Positions 50,780 through 59,290 are shown, numbered from the stretch's first letter. The stretch: DNA of 64,000 nucleotides from Polyangium sp. 6x1 (GCF_029946515.1 NZ_JARZHH010000009.1:124001-188000), one strand, 5' to 3'. A program made the numbers and translations. The notes: a model not told the origin generated them from the sequence alone.

Positions 50780-52024
50780 ATGCGACTGTTCGACCTGTCC
50801 CTGCAGAACATCGGCCCCTTCGATGATGCCAAGCTCGAGTTTTTGACGGGCGAGGAGGGGGAGGTGCCGGTAGCGATCATCACCGGCGAGAATGGGACGG
50901 GGAAGACGATCCTTGTGGATGCGATACGCGGGTTGTACGGTATGGGCTACGCGGCGCTCGAACGCTCGCTCACTCGACCGGGAATACCATTTCGGCTAGG
51001 GATGACCGTCACCGCGGAGGAGCGTCGACGAGTCGTCACCTCCACGACCCAGGTCATGGTGGGTCCGCAACACTTTGCCCTTCATACAAACGACGCCGAC
51101 TTAGCGCACCTCCCTACACAAGTTAACGGCAACCGTCCGGCCCCGAATTGGGTCGTCGACTTTTGGCGCTCATCTCAGCCAAGCGACGGGTTCGCCATTC
51201 AGCAACTCGCACGACAAGACCCCAAAAGCTTTCTCATTGGGTCATTGAACGGAATTCAGCGCAACGCCACCGTTACCGAGCTGATCTGCCACTTCGATTA
51301 CCTGCGCAGCAGCGATGATCCCAAGGAGAAAGCGGATGGCGATCTCCTCTACGAGACGATGCGCTACATCTTTCGCGTCAGCCTGCTCGATGGCGAGCTC
51401 AGCCATGTCGCCCGCCGCGACTTCACCCCCATGGTCCGCCAGAGCGGCCAGCTCGTCCCCCTCGCCAACCTGAGCAGCGGCAACGCCTACCTGGTCCAGC
51501 ACCTCATCTCGCTACTCGGCAAGATGTACGCGGTCCACGTCCTCCGCGAGACCCACGCCGAGGACCTCTGCAAGACGCCGGGCCTCCTCCTCATCGACGA
51601 GGCCGAGAACCACCTGCATCCGCGCTGGCAAAAGCGTTTCCTGCGCGACGTGCTTCGCATCTTCCCCAATCTGCAAATCATCGCCACCACGCACTCGCCC
51701 TTCATCGTGGCCTCGGTCCCGGGCGCGAAGGTCTTCGTCTGCCGGTATGATCGCGACCGCAAGACCTGCGTCGTCGAGGACGAGTCCCGGCACTACGAGA
51801 ACAAGCCCATCGAGGAGATCCTGCTCTCCTCGGCCTTCGAAGAGACGCAGCCCTTCGGGCCGGACATGACGGAGCTCATCGAGGTGCGGAAGCAGGCCGT
51901 GGAGACGGGGGACGAGGAACGAAGGCGAGAGATCGAGGCGGAGCTGAAGAGGCGAAACCCCGACTACTTCTCGTACCTCGACATCAACGAGCGGCTCGCC
52001 GCGCTGCGTGAGAAGGCCTCTTGA
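50780..52024 (+). CDS. AAA ATPase of anti-phage (PtuA/Septu-like) type
   Basis: A 414-residue ABC/SMC-like AAA ATPase. Walker A GENGTGKT (about residue 37), signature LANLSSGNAYLVQHL, Walker B LLLIDEAENHLHPRWQ with catalytic Glu, and the following IIATTHSPFIVASV switch are intact. The N-terminal RLFDLSLQNIGPFDDAKLEF and a C-terminal helical segment (EIEAELKRRNPDYFSYLDIN) match ATPases such as PtuA of Septu and retron-type systems that pair with an HNH partner. The first third is visibly less GC-rich, with a TTA codon at 51101, unlike neighbours, suggesting transfer. Its stop overlaps the next gene (TTGA). The 43-bp repeats lie upstream. Confidence 0.8.
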   Translation: MRLFDLSLQNIGPFDDAKLEFLTGEEGEVPVAIITGENGTGKTILVDAIRGLYGMGYAALERSLTRPGIPFRLGMTVTAEERRRVVTSTTQVMVGPQHFALHTNDADLAHLPTQVNGNRPAPNWVVDFWRSSQPSDGFAIQQLARQDPKSFLIGSLNGIQRNATVTELICHFDYLRSSDDPKEKADGDLLYETMRYIFRVSLLDGELSHVARRDFTPMVRQSGQLVPLANLSSGNAYLVQHLISLLGKMYAVHVLRETHAEDLCKTPGLLLIDEAENHLHPRWQKRFLRDVLRIFPNLQIIATTHSPFIVASVPGAKVFVCRYDRDRKTCVVEDESRHYENKPIEEILLSSAFEETQPFGPDMTELIEVRKQAVETGDEERRREIEAELKRRNPDYFSYLDINERLAALREKAS

Positions 52025-52431
52025 TCGCGATCAAGCGCGCCGCGGAGCCCGAAGTGCTCCAGAAGCACAAGGGGAAGTGGAACCGGGCGCGGCATATTCC
52101 TCCCCACGATTGCGTCGATCCATGCCGCGAAGGCGTTCGCCCCGAGGAACACCTGGCGTTCGACGACGAGATCATCCGTGCGAAAAACGAGTCTGCAACG
52201 GGACTCCGGACAATCCAGAAATACGGCCTGAGCCGTGAAACTCTGGACCTCAAGCGCATCCGGCGGCTCCAATCGCTGCTCAAGGTCGTCGACGCCATCA
52301 AGGACAGGATGATAGAGTCCGGCCGGAAGACGCTGACGAGCGAAGAGCTTTCGCTCTTGCGTAGCTTCGCGCAGCCGGACGCACCCTTTTCCTCGATGTG
52401 CGGCTGCTACCTCGAAACGCACGGGTTTTGA
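52021..52431 (+). CDS. Truncated HNH-type PtuB-like partner protein, catalytic core absent
   Basis: A 136-residue protein starting with TTG overlapping the ATPase stop. The N-terminus MIAIKRAAEPEVLQKHKGKW and the C-terminal segment (VDPCREGVRPEEHLAFDDEI, TIQKYGLSRETLDLKRIRRL, PFSSMCGCYLE) resemble both ends of the HNH proteins (TIGR02646/PtuB-like) that accompany such ATPases. The middle part, which should carry the CxYCE and HNH residues, is missing, probably removed in frame between residues about 25 and 32. It may be a decayed nuclease or a nuclease-free variant that regulates the ATPase. The homology is motif-based and moderate. Confidence 0.6.
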   Translation: MIAIKRAAEPEVLQKHKGKWNRARHIPPHDCVDPCREGVRPEEHLAFDDEIIRAKNESATGLRTIQKYGLSRETLDLKRIRRLQSLLKVVDAIKDRMIESGRKTLTSEELSLLRSFAQPDAPFSSMCGCYLETHGF

Positions 52432-52433
52432 CC

Positions 52434-52988
52434 ATGCCCCGCCCCCTCCTTGCCATCATCGGTGACGGCACCGCGCTCCCTGGGTCTCCTGCGTATGAAG
52501 CTGCTTTCGAGGCCGGTCGTGCGGCTGTCGAGGTGGGCTTTCGGGTCCTCACGGGCGGCCTCGGGGGCGTCATGGAGGCGGCTTGTCGGGGCGCGCGGGC
52601 GTCGAGTCGGTATCGGGAGGGGGATACCGTGGGGATCCTTCCGGGGCACGACCCGCGTGCTGCCAATACGTACGTCGATATCGCGATTCCGACCGGGCTC
52701 GGGCATTTGCGGAATGCGCTCGTCGCGCACGCGGATGCCATCGTCGCCGTTGGCGGGGGCGCGGGCACGCTCTCCGAAATCGCCATGGGCTGGATCCACG
52801 ATCGAATCGTCGTGGCGGTGGAGATCGCAGGCTGGAGCGGTGAGCTCGCAGGGCTGCGAATCGACGACAGACAACGATTCCCGGACACAACCGACGATTA
52901 CGTGATCCCCGCCACCTCCGGCACGGATGCGATCCGTCAAGTCGTCGCCGCTCTCGCCGAACGAGCCAGCCGCCAAACCGCCCCCTGA
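52434..52988 (+). CDS. SLOG-fold (LOG/TIGR00725-like) nucleotide-binding protein
   Basis: A 184-residue Rossmann-like protein. Family motifs are LAIIGDGTALPGSPAYEAAF, GGLGGVMEAACRGARAS, GHDPRAANTYVDIAIPTGLG, and the phosphate-binding loop VAVGGGAGTLSEIAMGW. It is closest to TIGR00725-type LOG proteins; plant and bacterial LOG relatives release bases from nucleotides, and SLOG domains in defence loci may sense nucleotide signals. The ATG (52434) is 2 bases after the upstream stop, so it is the third gene of the cassette. Enzymatic activity is not certain. Confidence 0.85.
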   Translation: MPRPLLAIIGDGTALPGSPAYEAAFEAGRAAVEVGFRVLTGGLGGVMEAACRGARASSRYREGDTVGILPGHDPRAANTYVDIAIPTGLGHLRNALVAHADAIVAVGGGAGTLSEIAMGWIHDRIVVAVEIAGWSGELAGLRIDDRQRFPDTTDDYVIPATSGTDAIRQVVAALAERASRQTAP

Positions 52989-53053
52989 CCCCGAAAAACG
53001 CCCACCCCTCCCAACACGACGCCCCCAACCCCCTCGCAACCCTGCCCAGCGAG

Positions 53054-53138
53054 CCAGCAGCCATACCGCCGGGTAGGCCCGAACGAAACGCAGTGAAGTG
53101 AGGGCCGTAGGGTGTCGCCCCATCGAGGGCGACACCCT
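53054..53138 (+). repeat. Conserved head plus two hairpins, copy 1
   Basis: The motif CCAGCAGCCATAC (53054-53066) is followed by GGGTAG and a first imperfect GGCCC/GGGCC hairpin, then GTA and a perfect 12-bp hairpin (53109-53120 with 53127-53138). The same order with different stems occurs at 63022-63093. It lies upstream of the sensor kinase and may end the SLOG transcript. Confidence 0.6.
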
Positions 53139-53175
53139 CCCCAAAAGTGTGGCAGGATGGGCGGGGTTTTCGCGT

Positions 53176-54951
53176 ATGAAGGCTTTGCTCGTCGGTTCTT
53201 CCAAGGCTGATCCGCAGCCGATCGAACGGTTGCTTCGGGATCAGTGCAGTGACGTGACCGTCGTTCCTGCCTTGGAGGTCGCGGCGGCTTCGAGCGCGGG
53301 GACCGGGATCGCCGTGCTCGTCTCGTCCGAGGACGAGCAGGACTTCGCTTCGATCATGGCCGCTTGTCGTGCGCTCCGGAGCGCCGCGGACGGCGGGCCC
53401 GTCGTCCTCGCGCTGGCCGCGACGCCCGAGCACGTCGAGGTGCTCTGCGACGAGGGCGTCGATGATTTCATGCTCTGGCCGGGCAACGAGAGCCTGTTCA
53501 CGTCGCGCGTGGGGCTGCTCTTTCGGCGTGTCGCGCAGCGGAAGAAGGATGCGGTGCGGGCCGCGATGCTCGGGGATGCTCTTCGGCATGCCGAGCGCAG
53601 CGAGCAGCGGTTTCGGCACCTCGCGGAGAGCTCGACCGAGATCCTCGCGCGCTTCTCGCCCGGCGGCGTCCGGCTCTACATCTCGCCGGCTTGTCGCACC
53701 GTCCTCGGCTACGAGCCCGATGAGCTGCTCGGGTCGAGCATCCTCGACATCCTGCATCCGTCGGATGTCTCGAAGCTGCTCGAGGCGCTCGGCGCGCTCG
53801 ACGCGGGCGCGCAGGTCGCGGGCGCAATCATCCGGCTGCAACGCAAGGATGGCGAGTACGCGTGGCTGGAGACGATCAGCCGGCCCGTGCGGGATCCTCG
53901 CACCGACGTGATCGAGGAGCTCGTCACGGTCTCGCGTGACATCACGCAGATGATCCACGCCGAGCAGGAGAAGCTCGAGGCCGAGGCGCGGCTCGCGGTG
54001 ATCGATGCGATCCCCGATCCGCTGTCCGTCGAGGACGACACGGGGCGGATCACCATCGCGAACCGCGCTTTCTGCGCGCTGCTCGGGCGATCGCGCGAGG
54101 AGGTCCTGGGGCAGTCGGCGGATGCGCTCAAGCCTGCGCCGAAGGGCGGGAGGCCGGATCGGTGGCCGCAGACGGGGGACGAGCGCGAGGTGACGCTGAC
54201 GGCGCCCGATGGCTCGCGGCGTGTGCTCGCCGAGAAGCGGGCGCTGCTCGCGGTGCGCAAGGAGGAGCGGCTGCTCGTGTCGGTCTTGCGCGACATCACC
54301 GAGCAGCGGCAACGCGAGGCCGAGGCGCGGCTCGCCACGGCGGCGGCGCTCTCCGCGGGGGTGTCGCACGAGATCAACAATCCGCTCTCGTACTTGATCG
54401 GCAACATCAAGTTCGTGGCCGAGGCGCTCGGCGCGACGAAGAGCGCGGACGTGGCGAAGGCGCTCGAGGAGGCCGCGAGCGGGGCGAAGCGGATCGCGAC
54501 GATCGTGCGCGACATGCGGATCCTCGGCGAGGCGTCGCGGGGGACGCCGGCGCGGACGAACATCAAGCGCGTGGTGGAGGCCGCGGTGCTGCTCACGAGC
54601 GGCGCGATCGAGACGCGCGCGCGGCTCTCGTCCGAGGTGGCCGATGTGCCGCTCGTCGCGGGGGAGCCGGCGCGCGTCGCGCTCGCGCTCGTGGACGTCT
54701 TGCTGCGGACGGTGCGCGCGCTGCCCGAGGGCGATCCGAAGGCGAACGAGGTGCGTGTCGTGCTCGCGCCCGCGGGCGAGGACATGGTCTGCTTGGAGGT
54801 GTCCGGGAGCGGGCGCGGCGCGGAGCCGGGCGCGGAGGCGGGGCTCTCGCTCAGCGAGAGCATCGTGTCGGCGCACGGCGGGCGGATCGACGTGGAGAGC
54901 GCGCCGGGGCGCGGGACGCGGCTGCGGCTGATGTTTCCGGTCGCTGGTTAG
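53176..54951 (+). CDS. PAS sensor histidine kinase-like protein with degenerate receiver and ATPase domains
   Basis: A 591-residue soluble protein. Residues 1-120 resemble a receiver domain but lack the acidic pair and phospho-Asp (LLVGSSKADP, AVLVSSEDE). Two PAS domains follow (about 135-265 and 275-390; RFRHLAESSTEILARFSPGG, IANRAFCALLGRSREEVLGQ), then the H-box LSAGVSHEINNPLSYLIGNI with His at about 398. The ATP-binding part is eroded: the N-box Asn is replaced (LALVDVLLRTVRA), no DxGxG is found, and only a G2-like GLSLSESIVSAHGGRI remains. It may still dimerise and pass signals without kinase activity. The stop overlaps the convergent gene by 4 bases. Confidence 0.85.
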   Translation: MKALLVGSSKADPQPIERLLRDQCSDVTVVPALEVAAASSAGTGIAVLVSSEDEQDFASIMAACRALRSAADGGPVVLALAATPEHVEVLCDEGVDDFMLWPGNESLFTSRVGLLFRRVAQRKKDAVRAAMLGDALRHAERSEQRFRHLAESSTEILARFSPGGVRLYISPACRTVLGYEPDELLGSSILDILHPSDVSKLLEALGALDAGAQVAGAIIRLQRKDGEYAWLETISRPVRDPRTDVIEELVTVSRDITQMIHAEQEKLEAEARLAVIDAIPDPLSVEDDTGRITIANRAFCALLGRSREEVLGQSADALKPAPKGGRPDRWPQTGDEREVTLTAPDGSRRVLAEKRALLAVRKEERLLVSVLRDITEQRQREAEARLATAAALSAGVSHEINNPLSYLIGNIKFVAEALGATKSADVAKALEEAASGAKRIATIVRDMRILGEASRGTPARTNIKRVVEAAVLLTSGAIETRARLSSEVADVPLVAGEPARVALALVDVLLRTVRALPEGDPKANEVRVVLAPAGEDMVCLEVSGSGRGAEPGAEAGLSLSESIVSAHGGRIDVESAPGRGTRLRLMFPVAG

Positions 54952-56669
54952 TCGACGGGCGTGACGTGGACGGCGACGTCGAGCGTCTCGCGGACGCCGC
55001 TCACGTAGATCGTGCCCGAGGTGGGGGTCGCGTCGACGTAGTTGCGGCCGACGGCGAGGCGCACGTGATCGGTCTGCGTGACGACGCCGCTCGTGGGGTC
55101 GAAGCCTTTCCAGCCGACCTCGGGCAGGTAGACCTGCACCCAGGCGTGTGACTCCTCGGCCATGACGTGGTTCGGTTGTTTCGGGCCCGTATAAAGGTAG
55201 CCGCAGACGTAACGCGCCGGGACGCTGAGCAGGCGGGCGAGGCAGATGAAGAGGTTCGCGAAGTCCTGACAGACGCCGGTGCGCCGCGTGTAGACCTCGT
55301 AGGGCGTCGTCGAGAGGCTCGTCGATCCCTTCTGGTAGAGGTAGTCGCGGTGGATCGTCTGGTTCAGGTCGATGAGCGTGTCGACGAGGTCGTAGTCGTT
55401 GCGCTCGACGAAGGTCATCGCGTAGCGGGCGAGGACTTCGAGCTGGCTCTCGGGTAGCTCGGGCGGCAGGAGGTAGGGCTGCAAAACCTGCCGCTGCCAG
55501 GGCATCCACACGAGCGGGATGGTGCTGCGCGCGTGGAAGGGGCGCAGGCCGAAGGGCTCGGTGTCGAGCAGGCTGACCTCGGAGCGCGCCTCGATCACGA
55601 GCTCGGTGTAGCTCTGCTCGATCACGATCTTTCGCGCACGGTTGCCGAAGACGTCGTCGTAGTCGCGCTGCTTGCCGTCGACGGAGAGCGTGATGGTGGA
55701 GCCGTGGAGCGTCTGCAGGCGGTCGTGGATCGGCGTGAGGCGGAGGAGATGCGAGCTGCGCCCGACGGGTTTGTCGTAGTGGTACGAGGTGCGGTGGACG
55801 ATGGACAAGCGGCGCGGCTCGGCGGGCGCGGGGCGCTGGAGCTCGCGGCCGGCGGCGCGCGGAGCAGGGGCGGCGCCGGGCGGCATGTCGACGAGGAGGG
55901 CGCCTTGCCGCACGACGAGGAGCTGCCCCGGGGACATGGCCTGCCAGGTGGCGCCGGTGCCTTCGAGGGGGTTCGAGGCGACGAGGACGCCCTTCTGCGC
56001 GCTCACACCGCGACGGCCGAAATCGAGGAGGAGATCGGCGTCTTCGAGGACGAGTTTTTCGTAGGGCGGGCGGACGGTGCCGAGGTGCAGGCGTCCCTCG
56101 CCGTGGGCGTCGGCGTAGGCGAGGAGATCACGGCCGTCGGTGAGGACGGAGCTCATGCTGCCGTGTTCGGCCATGCGCTCGAAGAAGGCGCGGACGGCGG
56201 AGGGATCGGCGTCGCCGATGCTGCGCCAGCCGTTCTGCGCGAAGAAGGCGAGGAGCTCGCAGAACACGAGCTCGCTGTCGGTGGAGCCGGTGGGTTCGAA
56301 GAGGCCTTTGGTGTTCGAACGTTCGAGGCGGTGGCGGAGGCTGCCGCTGTGGGAAAAGAGCCAGTCACGGCCGGCGTAGCTGCGGCAGAAGGGCTGGGTG
56401 TTGGCGTCGCTGATCGCGCCCCACGTGGCGGTGCGGATGTGGAGGACGAAGAGCGAGGCTTCGAGGTGCTCCCAGGCTTTGACGAGCTCGCTGCGGATGG
56501 ATCCGTGCGGGGGCGCGGGCTCCTTGAGGACGGAGGCGCTGGGCTCACCGCCCGGGTAGTAGCCGAGGCCCCAGCCATCGGGCGGGCGCGTCGAGCCCGG
56601 GTGGAGGCAGCGCAGGTCGAAACAAGGCGCGAGCTCGCCCTCGAACGACATGGCGAGGAGGTTCGGCAT
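54948..56669 (-). CDS. Transglutaminase-like protein fused to class II amidotransferase-like domain
   Basis: A 573-residue protein. The N-terminal half has the class II glutamine amidotransferase fold (PDGWGLGYYPGG, LFVLHIRTATWG, DTQPF-like NTQPFCRSY), but the nucleophile Cys expected at position 2 is Pro (MPNLLAMSF) and the HNG oxyanion motif is HSG, so glutaminase activity is unlikely. The C-terminal half is a transglutaminase-like cysteine peptidase with intact Cys-His-Asp: TGVCQDFANLFICLARLL, AEESHAWVQVY, WKGFDPTSG. It is the last gene of an operon with alpha-E and ATP-grasp genes; amide-bond formation or hydrolysis in a peptide or protein modification is inferred. Confidence 0.85.
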   Translation of the reverse strand: MPNLLAMSFEGELAPCFDLRCLHPGSTRPPDGWGLGYYPGGEPSASVLKEPAPPHGSIRSELVKAWEHLEASLFVLHIRTATWGAISDANTQPFCRSYAGRDWLFSHSGSLRHRLERSNTKGLFEPTGSTDSELVFCELLAFFAQNGWRSIGDADPSAVRAFFERMAEHGSMSSVLTDGRDLLAYADAHGEGRLHLGTVRPPYEKLVLEDADLLLDFGRRGVSAQKGVLVASNPLEGTGATWQAMSPGQLLVVRQGALLVDMPPGAAPAPRAAGRELQRPAPAEPRRLSIVHRTSYHYDKPVGRSSHLLRLTPIHDRLQTLHGSTITLSVDGKQRDYDDVFGNRARKIVIEQSYTELVIEARSEVSLLDTEPFGLRPFHARSTIPLVWMPWQRQVLQPYLLPPELPESQLEVLARYAMTFVERNDYDLVDTLIDLNQTIHRDYLYQKGSTSLSTTPYEVYTRRTGVCQDFANLFICLARLLSVPARYVCGYLYTGPKQPNHVMAEESHAWVQVYLPEVGWKGFDPTSGVVTQTDHVRLAVGRNYVDATPTSGTIYVSGVRETLDVAVHVTPVD

Positions 56670-56673
56670 GCGG

Positions 56674-57642
56674 TCAGGATACGGCGGAACCGCCCCCGTA
56701 GCCGAGCAGCTCGCGGCCGATCTCCTCGCAGATGCCGGCCGTCTCCGAGACGACGTACGTCGCGAGGTCGTGGATCGGCAGGATCGTCTCGGGCGTCTGC
56801 GACGCGAGCCACGCGTCGAGCGCACCAAGGCGGGCGAGGGTGCGCTCGCCGGGGAGATCACGCGCGCCTGCGGGACGGATCGAGAGGAGCCGGGCGTGGG
56901 CCTCGGCGACGGCGTGCCGGACGGAGCGGGGGAAGAGGGGTTCGAGGATCAGGAACGCGGCGACCGCGGGGCCCGTCACGCGGCCCTGGTGTCGCTTCAT
57001 GAAAGGCTCCTTGCCGGAGCACGAGCGCAGGATCGAGAGCCAGACGCCGGTCTCGACGACCTCGAGGCGCGCCTCGTTCTTGCTGAGCGCGTGGTGGTGC
57101 ACGTCGACGATGCGGGCCGAGTGGCCGGCGCGTTCGAGCAAGAGGCCGAGCGAGAGGAAGTCGAGCGGGTCGTCGTGGAGCATCGTGCTCTGCAAGAGGC
57201 CCCGGCAAAGCTCGATGGCGCGGCGGATGGTCCGGTAGAAGGCGTAACGGTTCGTCGCGTACTCGTCGCGCGCGGCGGGGCTCTGCGACCAGAGGTAGAG
57301 CTCGTTCAGCGTCTCCCAGACTTCGAGGCTCACGACCTCGCGGATCGAGCGGGCGTTGTCGCGCGCCGCGGCGATCGAGCGGACGAGCGAGACGGAGTTC
57401 TGCTCGTCCCAGGTCATGTAGCTCTGGACGAGCTCGCCGTCGGCCGCGGCTTCCTCGCCGTGCTTGGCGAAGAAGGCTTCGCGCTCGCCGGAGACGATCA
57501 CGACGGGCAGCCAGCACTGCCGGGGGCCGAGCTCGGCGTCGAGCGAGAGGTGCAGCGTCACGTGGAGGACACGCGCGGTGCAGTCGACGCGTTCGAGGTA
57601 ACGACCGAGCCAGAAGCAGTGGTCGGCGACGCGGGCGATCAT
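56674..57642 (-). CDS. Alpha-E domain protein (DUF403)
   Basis: A 322-residue all-helical protein of the alpha-E family. Typical landmarks are the start MIARVADHCFWLGRYLERVD, ARDNARSIREVVSLEVWETL, FLSLGLLLERAGHSARIVDV and a C-terminal HDLATYVVSETAGICEEIG. In other bacteria it occurs almost always beside the circularly permuted ATP-grasp and a transglutaminase, as here. The start codon overlaps the stop of the ATP-grasp gene (ATGA). Gap to the next gene: 4 bases. Role unknown; it may be a binding platform for the product of the ATP-grasp enzyme. Confidence 0.92.
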   Translation of the reverse strand: MIARVADHCFWLGRYLERVDCTARVLHVTLHLSLDAELGPRQCWLPVVIVSGEREAFFAKHGEEAAADGELVQSYMTWDEQNSVSLVRSIAAARDNARSIREVVSLEVWETLNELYLWSQSPAARDEYATNRYAFYRTIRRAIELCRGLLQSTMLHDDPLDFLSLGLLLERAGHSARIVDVHHHALSKNEARLEVVETGVWLSILRSCSGKEPFMKRHQGRVTGPAVAAFLILEPLFPRSVRHAVAEAHARLLSIRPAGARDLPGERTLARLGALDAWLASQTPETILPIHDLATYVVSETAGICEEIGRELLGYGGGSAVS

Positions 57643-59132
57643 GGGTCGTTCCTCCCCGAATCTCTTGCTTTGAGCACCCACGTATCTTTCGAGCCGCCGC
57701 CCTGGCTCGAGTTGACGACGTACGATCCCGGCACGAGCGCGACGCGCGAGAGGCCGCCGGGCAAGACCCACGGGCCCGCGGGCGAGGTGAGGACGTACGG
57801 GCGGAGGTCGACGCGGCGTGGCACGAGCGCGCCCGTCGCGCTGTCCCTCGTCGGGCAGGTGCTCAGCTCGAGGCGCTCCTGCGCGATGAAGCGGCGCGGA
57901 TCGGCCTCGATGCGGCGGCGGAACGCGTCGCGCTCGGCGGCCGAGGCGGTGGGGCCCATGAGCATGCCGTAGCCGCCTGCCTCGTCGACCGATTTGACCA
58001 CCAATCGATCGAGGTGGTCTCTGACGTATCGGAGATCCTCGTCGCGGGCGCAGACGAAGGTGTGGACCTGGGCGAGGATCGGCTCCTCGGCGAGGTAGAA
58101 GCGGATCATCTGCGGCACGAAGGCGTAGACGGCCTTGTCGTCGGCGACGCCGTTGCCGAGGGCGTTCGCGAGCGCGATGTTGCCCTTCGCGTAGGCGCGG
58201 ACGAGGCCGCGGACGCCGAGGAGGCTGTCGGGGCGGAAGGCCTCGGGGTCGAGGAAGGCGTCGTCGATGCGGCGGTAGATGACATGCACACGGCGTGGTC
58301 CGCGCGTGGTGCGGAGGAAGACGCGATCGTCGTCGACGTAGAGGTCCGCGGGCTCGACGAGCTCGAGGCCCATCGTGCGGGCGAGGAAGCTGTGCTCGAA
58401 GTACGCGGAGTTGTAAGGGCCAGGCGTGAGCACGACGGCGTGCGTGTCGTCGTGCGGGGCAGGGGAGACCGAACGCAAGACCTCGGAGAGGCGCGCAGGG
58501 TAGTGCTCCACCGGATGCACGCGGGCCTCTTCAAAAACCTTCGGCAAGACGCGCTTCGAGACGATGCGGTTTTCGAGGACGTACGAGACGCCGGAGGGCG
58601 TGCGGAGGTTGTCTTCGAGGACGCGGAAGACGCCGTCAGGGCCACGCACGAGGTCGATGCCCGCGACGTGGATGCGCACGCCGCCCGGCGGACGGAGGCC
58701 CCGCAGCATCGGCAGGTGGTGCTTGGCGCCGAGGACGAGGTCGCGGAGGAGCGGGTCTTCGGCGAGGATGCGCTGCTCGCCGTAGACGTCGTCGAGGAAC
58801 ATGCCGAGCGCGCGCACGCGCTGCTCGAGGCCGCGCTCGACGTGGGAAAAATCCTCGGCCGAGACGAGGCGCGGGATGAGGCAAAACGGGAAGATCTTCT
58901 CGGTGCCGCGCGAGTCCGCGTAGACGGAGAAGGTCACGCCCTGGTTGAGGAGGGCGCGTTCGGCGAGGCCCTGCCAGCGCGTGATCGCGTCGGGCGAGGT
59001 GGAGGCGAGGGGAGCGAGCGCGCGTCGAAAGGGGAGGCGCAGGTGCCCGCCCGGTTCGAGCAGCTCGTCGTAGGTGCCGGGCGCGCTCGGGTACCCGGAG
59101 AAGAGGCTCGACGGGTGCGGTTCTTCAGCCAC
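57639..59132 (-). CDS. Circularly permuted type 2 ATP-grasp protein
   Basis: A 497-residue ATP-grasp ligase of the permuted COG2308 type. Recognisable segments are the FDGVRIHVAGIDLVRGPDGVF-like region (GGVRIHVAGIDLVRGPDGVF), VLEDNLRTPSGVSYVLENR, VVLTPGPYNSAYFEHSFLAR, LANALGNGVADDKAVYAFVP and LVVKSVDEAGGYGMLMGP. Such enzymes are predicted to ligate a carboxylate to an amine using ATP. It heads an operon with the alpha-E and transglutaminase-type genes, known in comparative genomics as a predicted peptide-forming system. The ATG at 59132 (MAEEPHPSSL) fits family length. Confidence 0.92.
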   Translation of the reverse strand: MAEEPHPSSLFSGYPSAPGTYDELLEPGGHLRLPFRRALAPLASTSPDAITRWQGLAERALLNQGVTFSVYADSRGTEKIFPFCLIPRLVSAEDFSHVERGLEQRVRALGMFLDDVYGEQRILAEDPLLRDLVLGAKHHLPMLRGLRPPGGVRIHVAGIDLVRGPDGVFRVLEDNLRTPSGVSYVLENRIVSKRVLPKVFEEARVHPVEHYPARLSEVLRSVSPAPHDDTHAVVLTPGPYNSAYFEHSFLARTMGLELVEPADLYVDDDRVFLRTTRGPRRVHVIYRRIDDAFLDPEAFRPDSLLGVRGLVRAYAKGNIALANALGNGVADDKAVYAFVPQMIRFYLAEEPILAQVHTFVCARDEDLRYVRDHLDRLVVKSVDEAGGYGMLMGPTASAAERDAFRRRIEADPRRFIAQERLELSTCPTRDSATGALVPRRVDLRPYVLTSPAGPWVLPGGLSRVALVPGSYVVNSSQGGGSKDTWVLKARDSGRNDP

Positions 59133-59290
59133 TGTCTCCAGTGTATCCAGGAAGAACGCAGCGCGTAAAGAGCGCGTCAGAGAATCGTGCAGGCCTCACG
59201 AGGAAGTTCGAGGCGTGGCAGCCGTCGGGGAAGGACGCGCGATCGAGTTTGTCGCTGTCGAAGCCCGACATGGGGCCGACGTCGAGGCGT

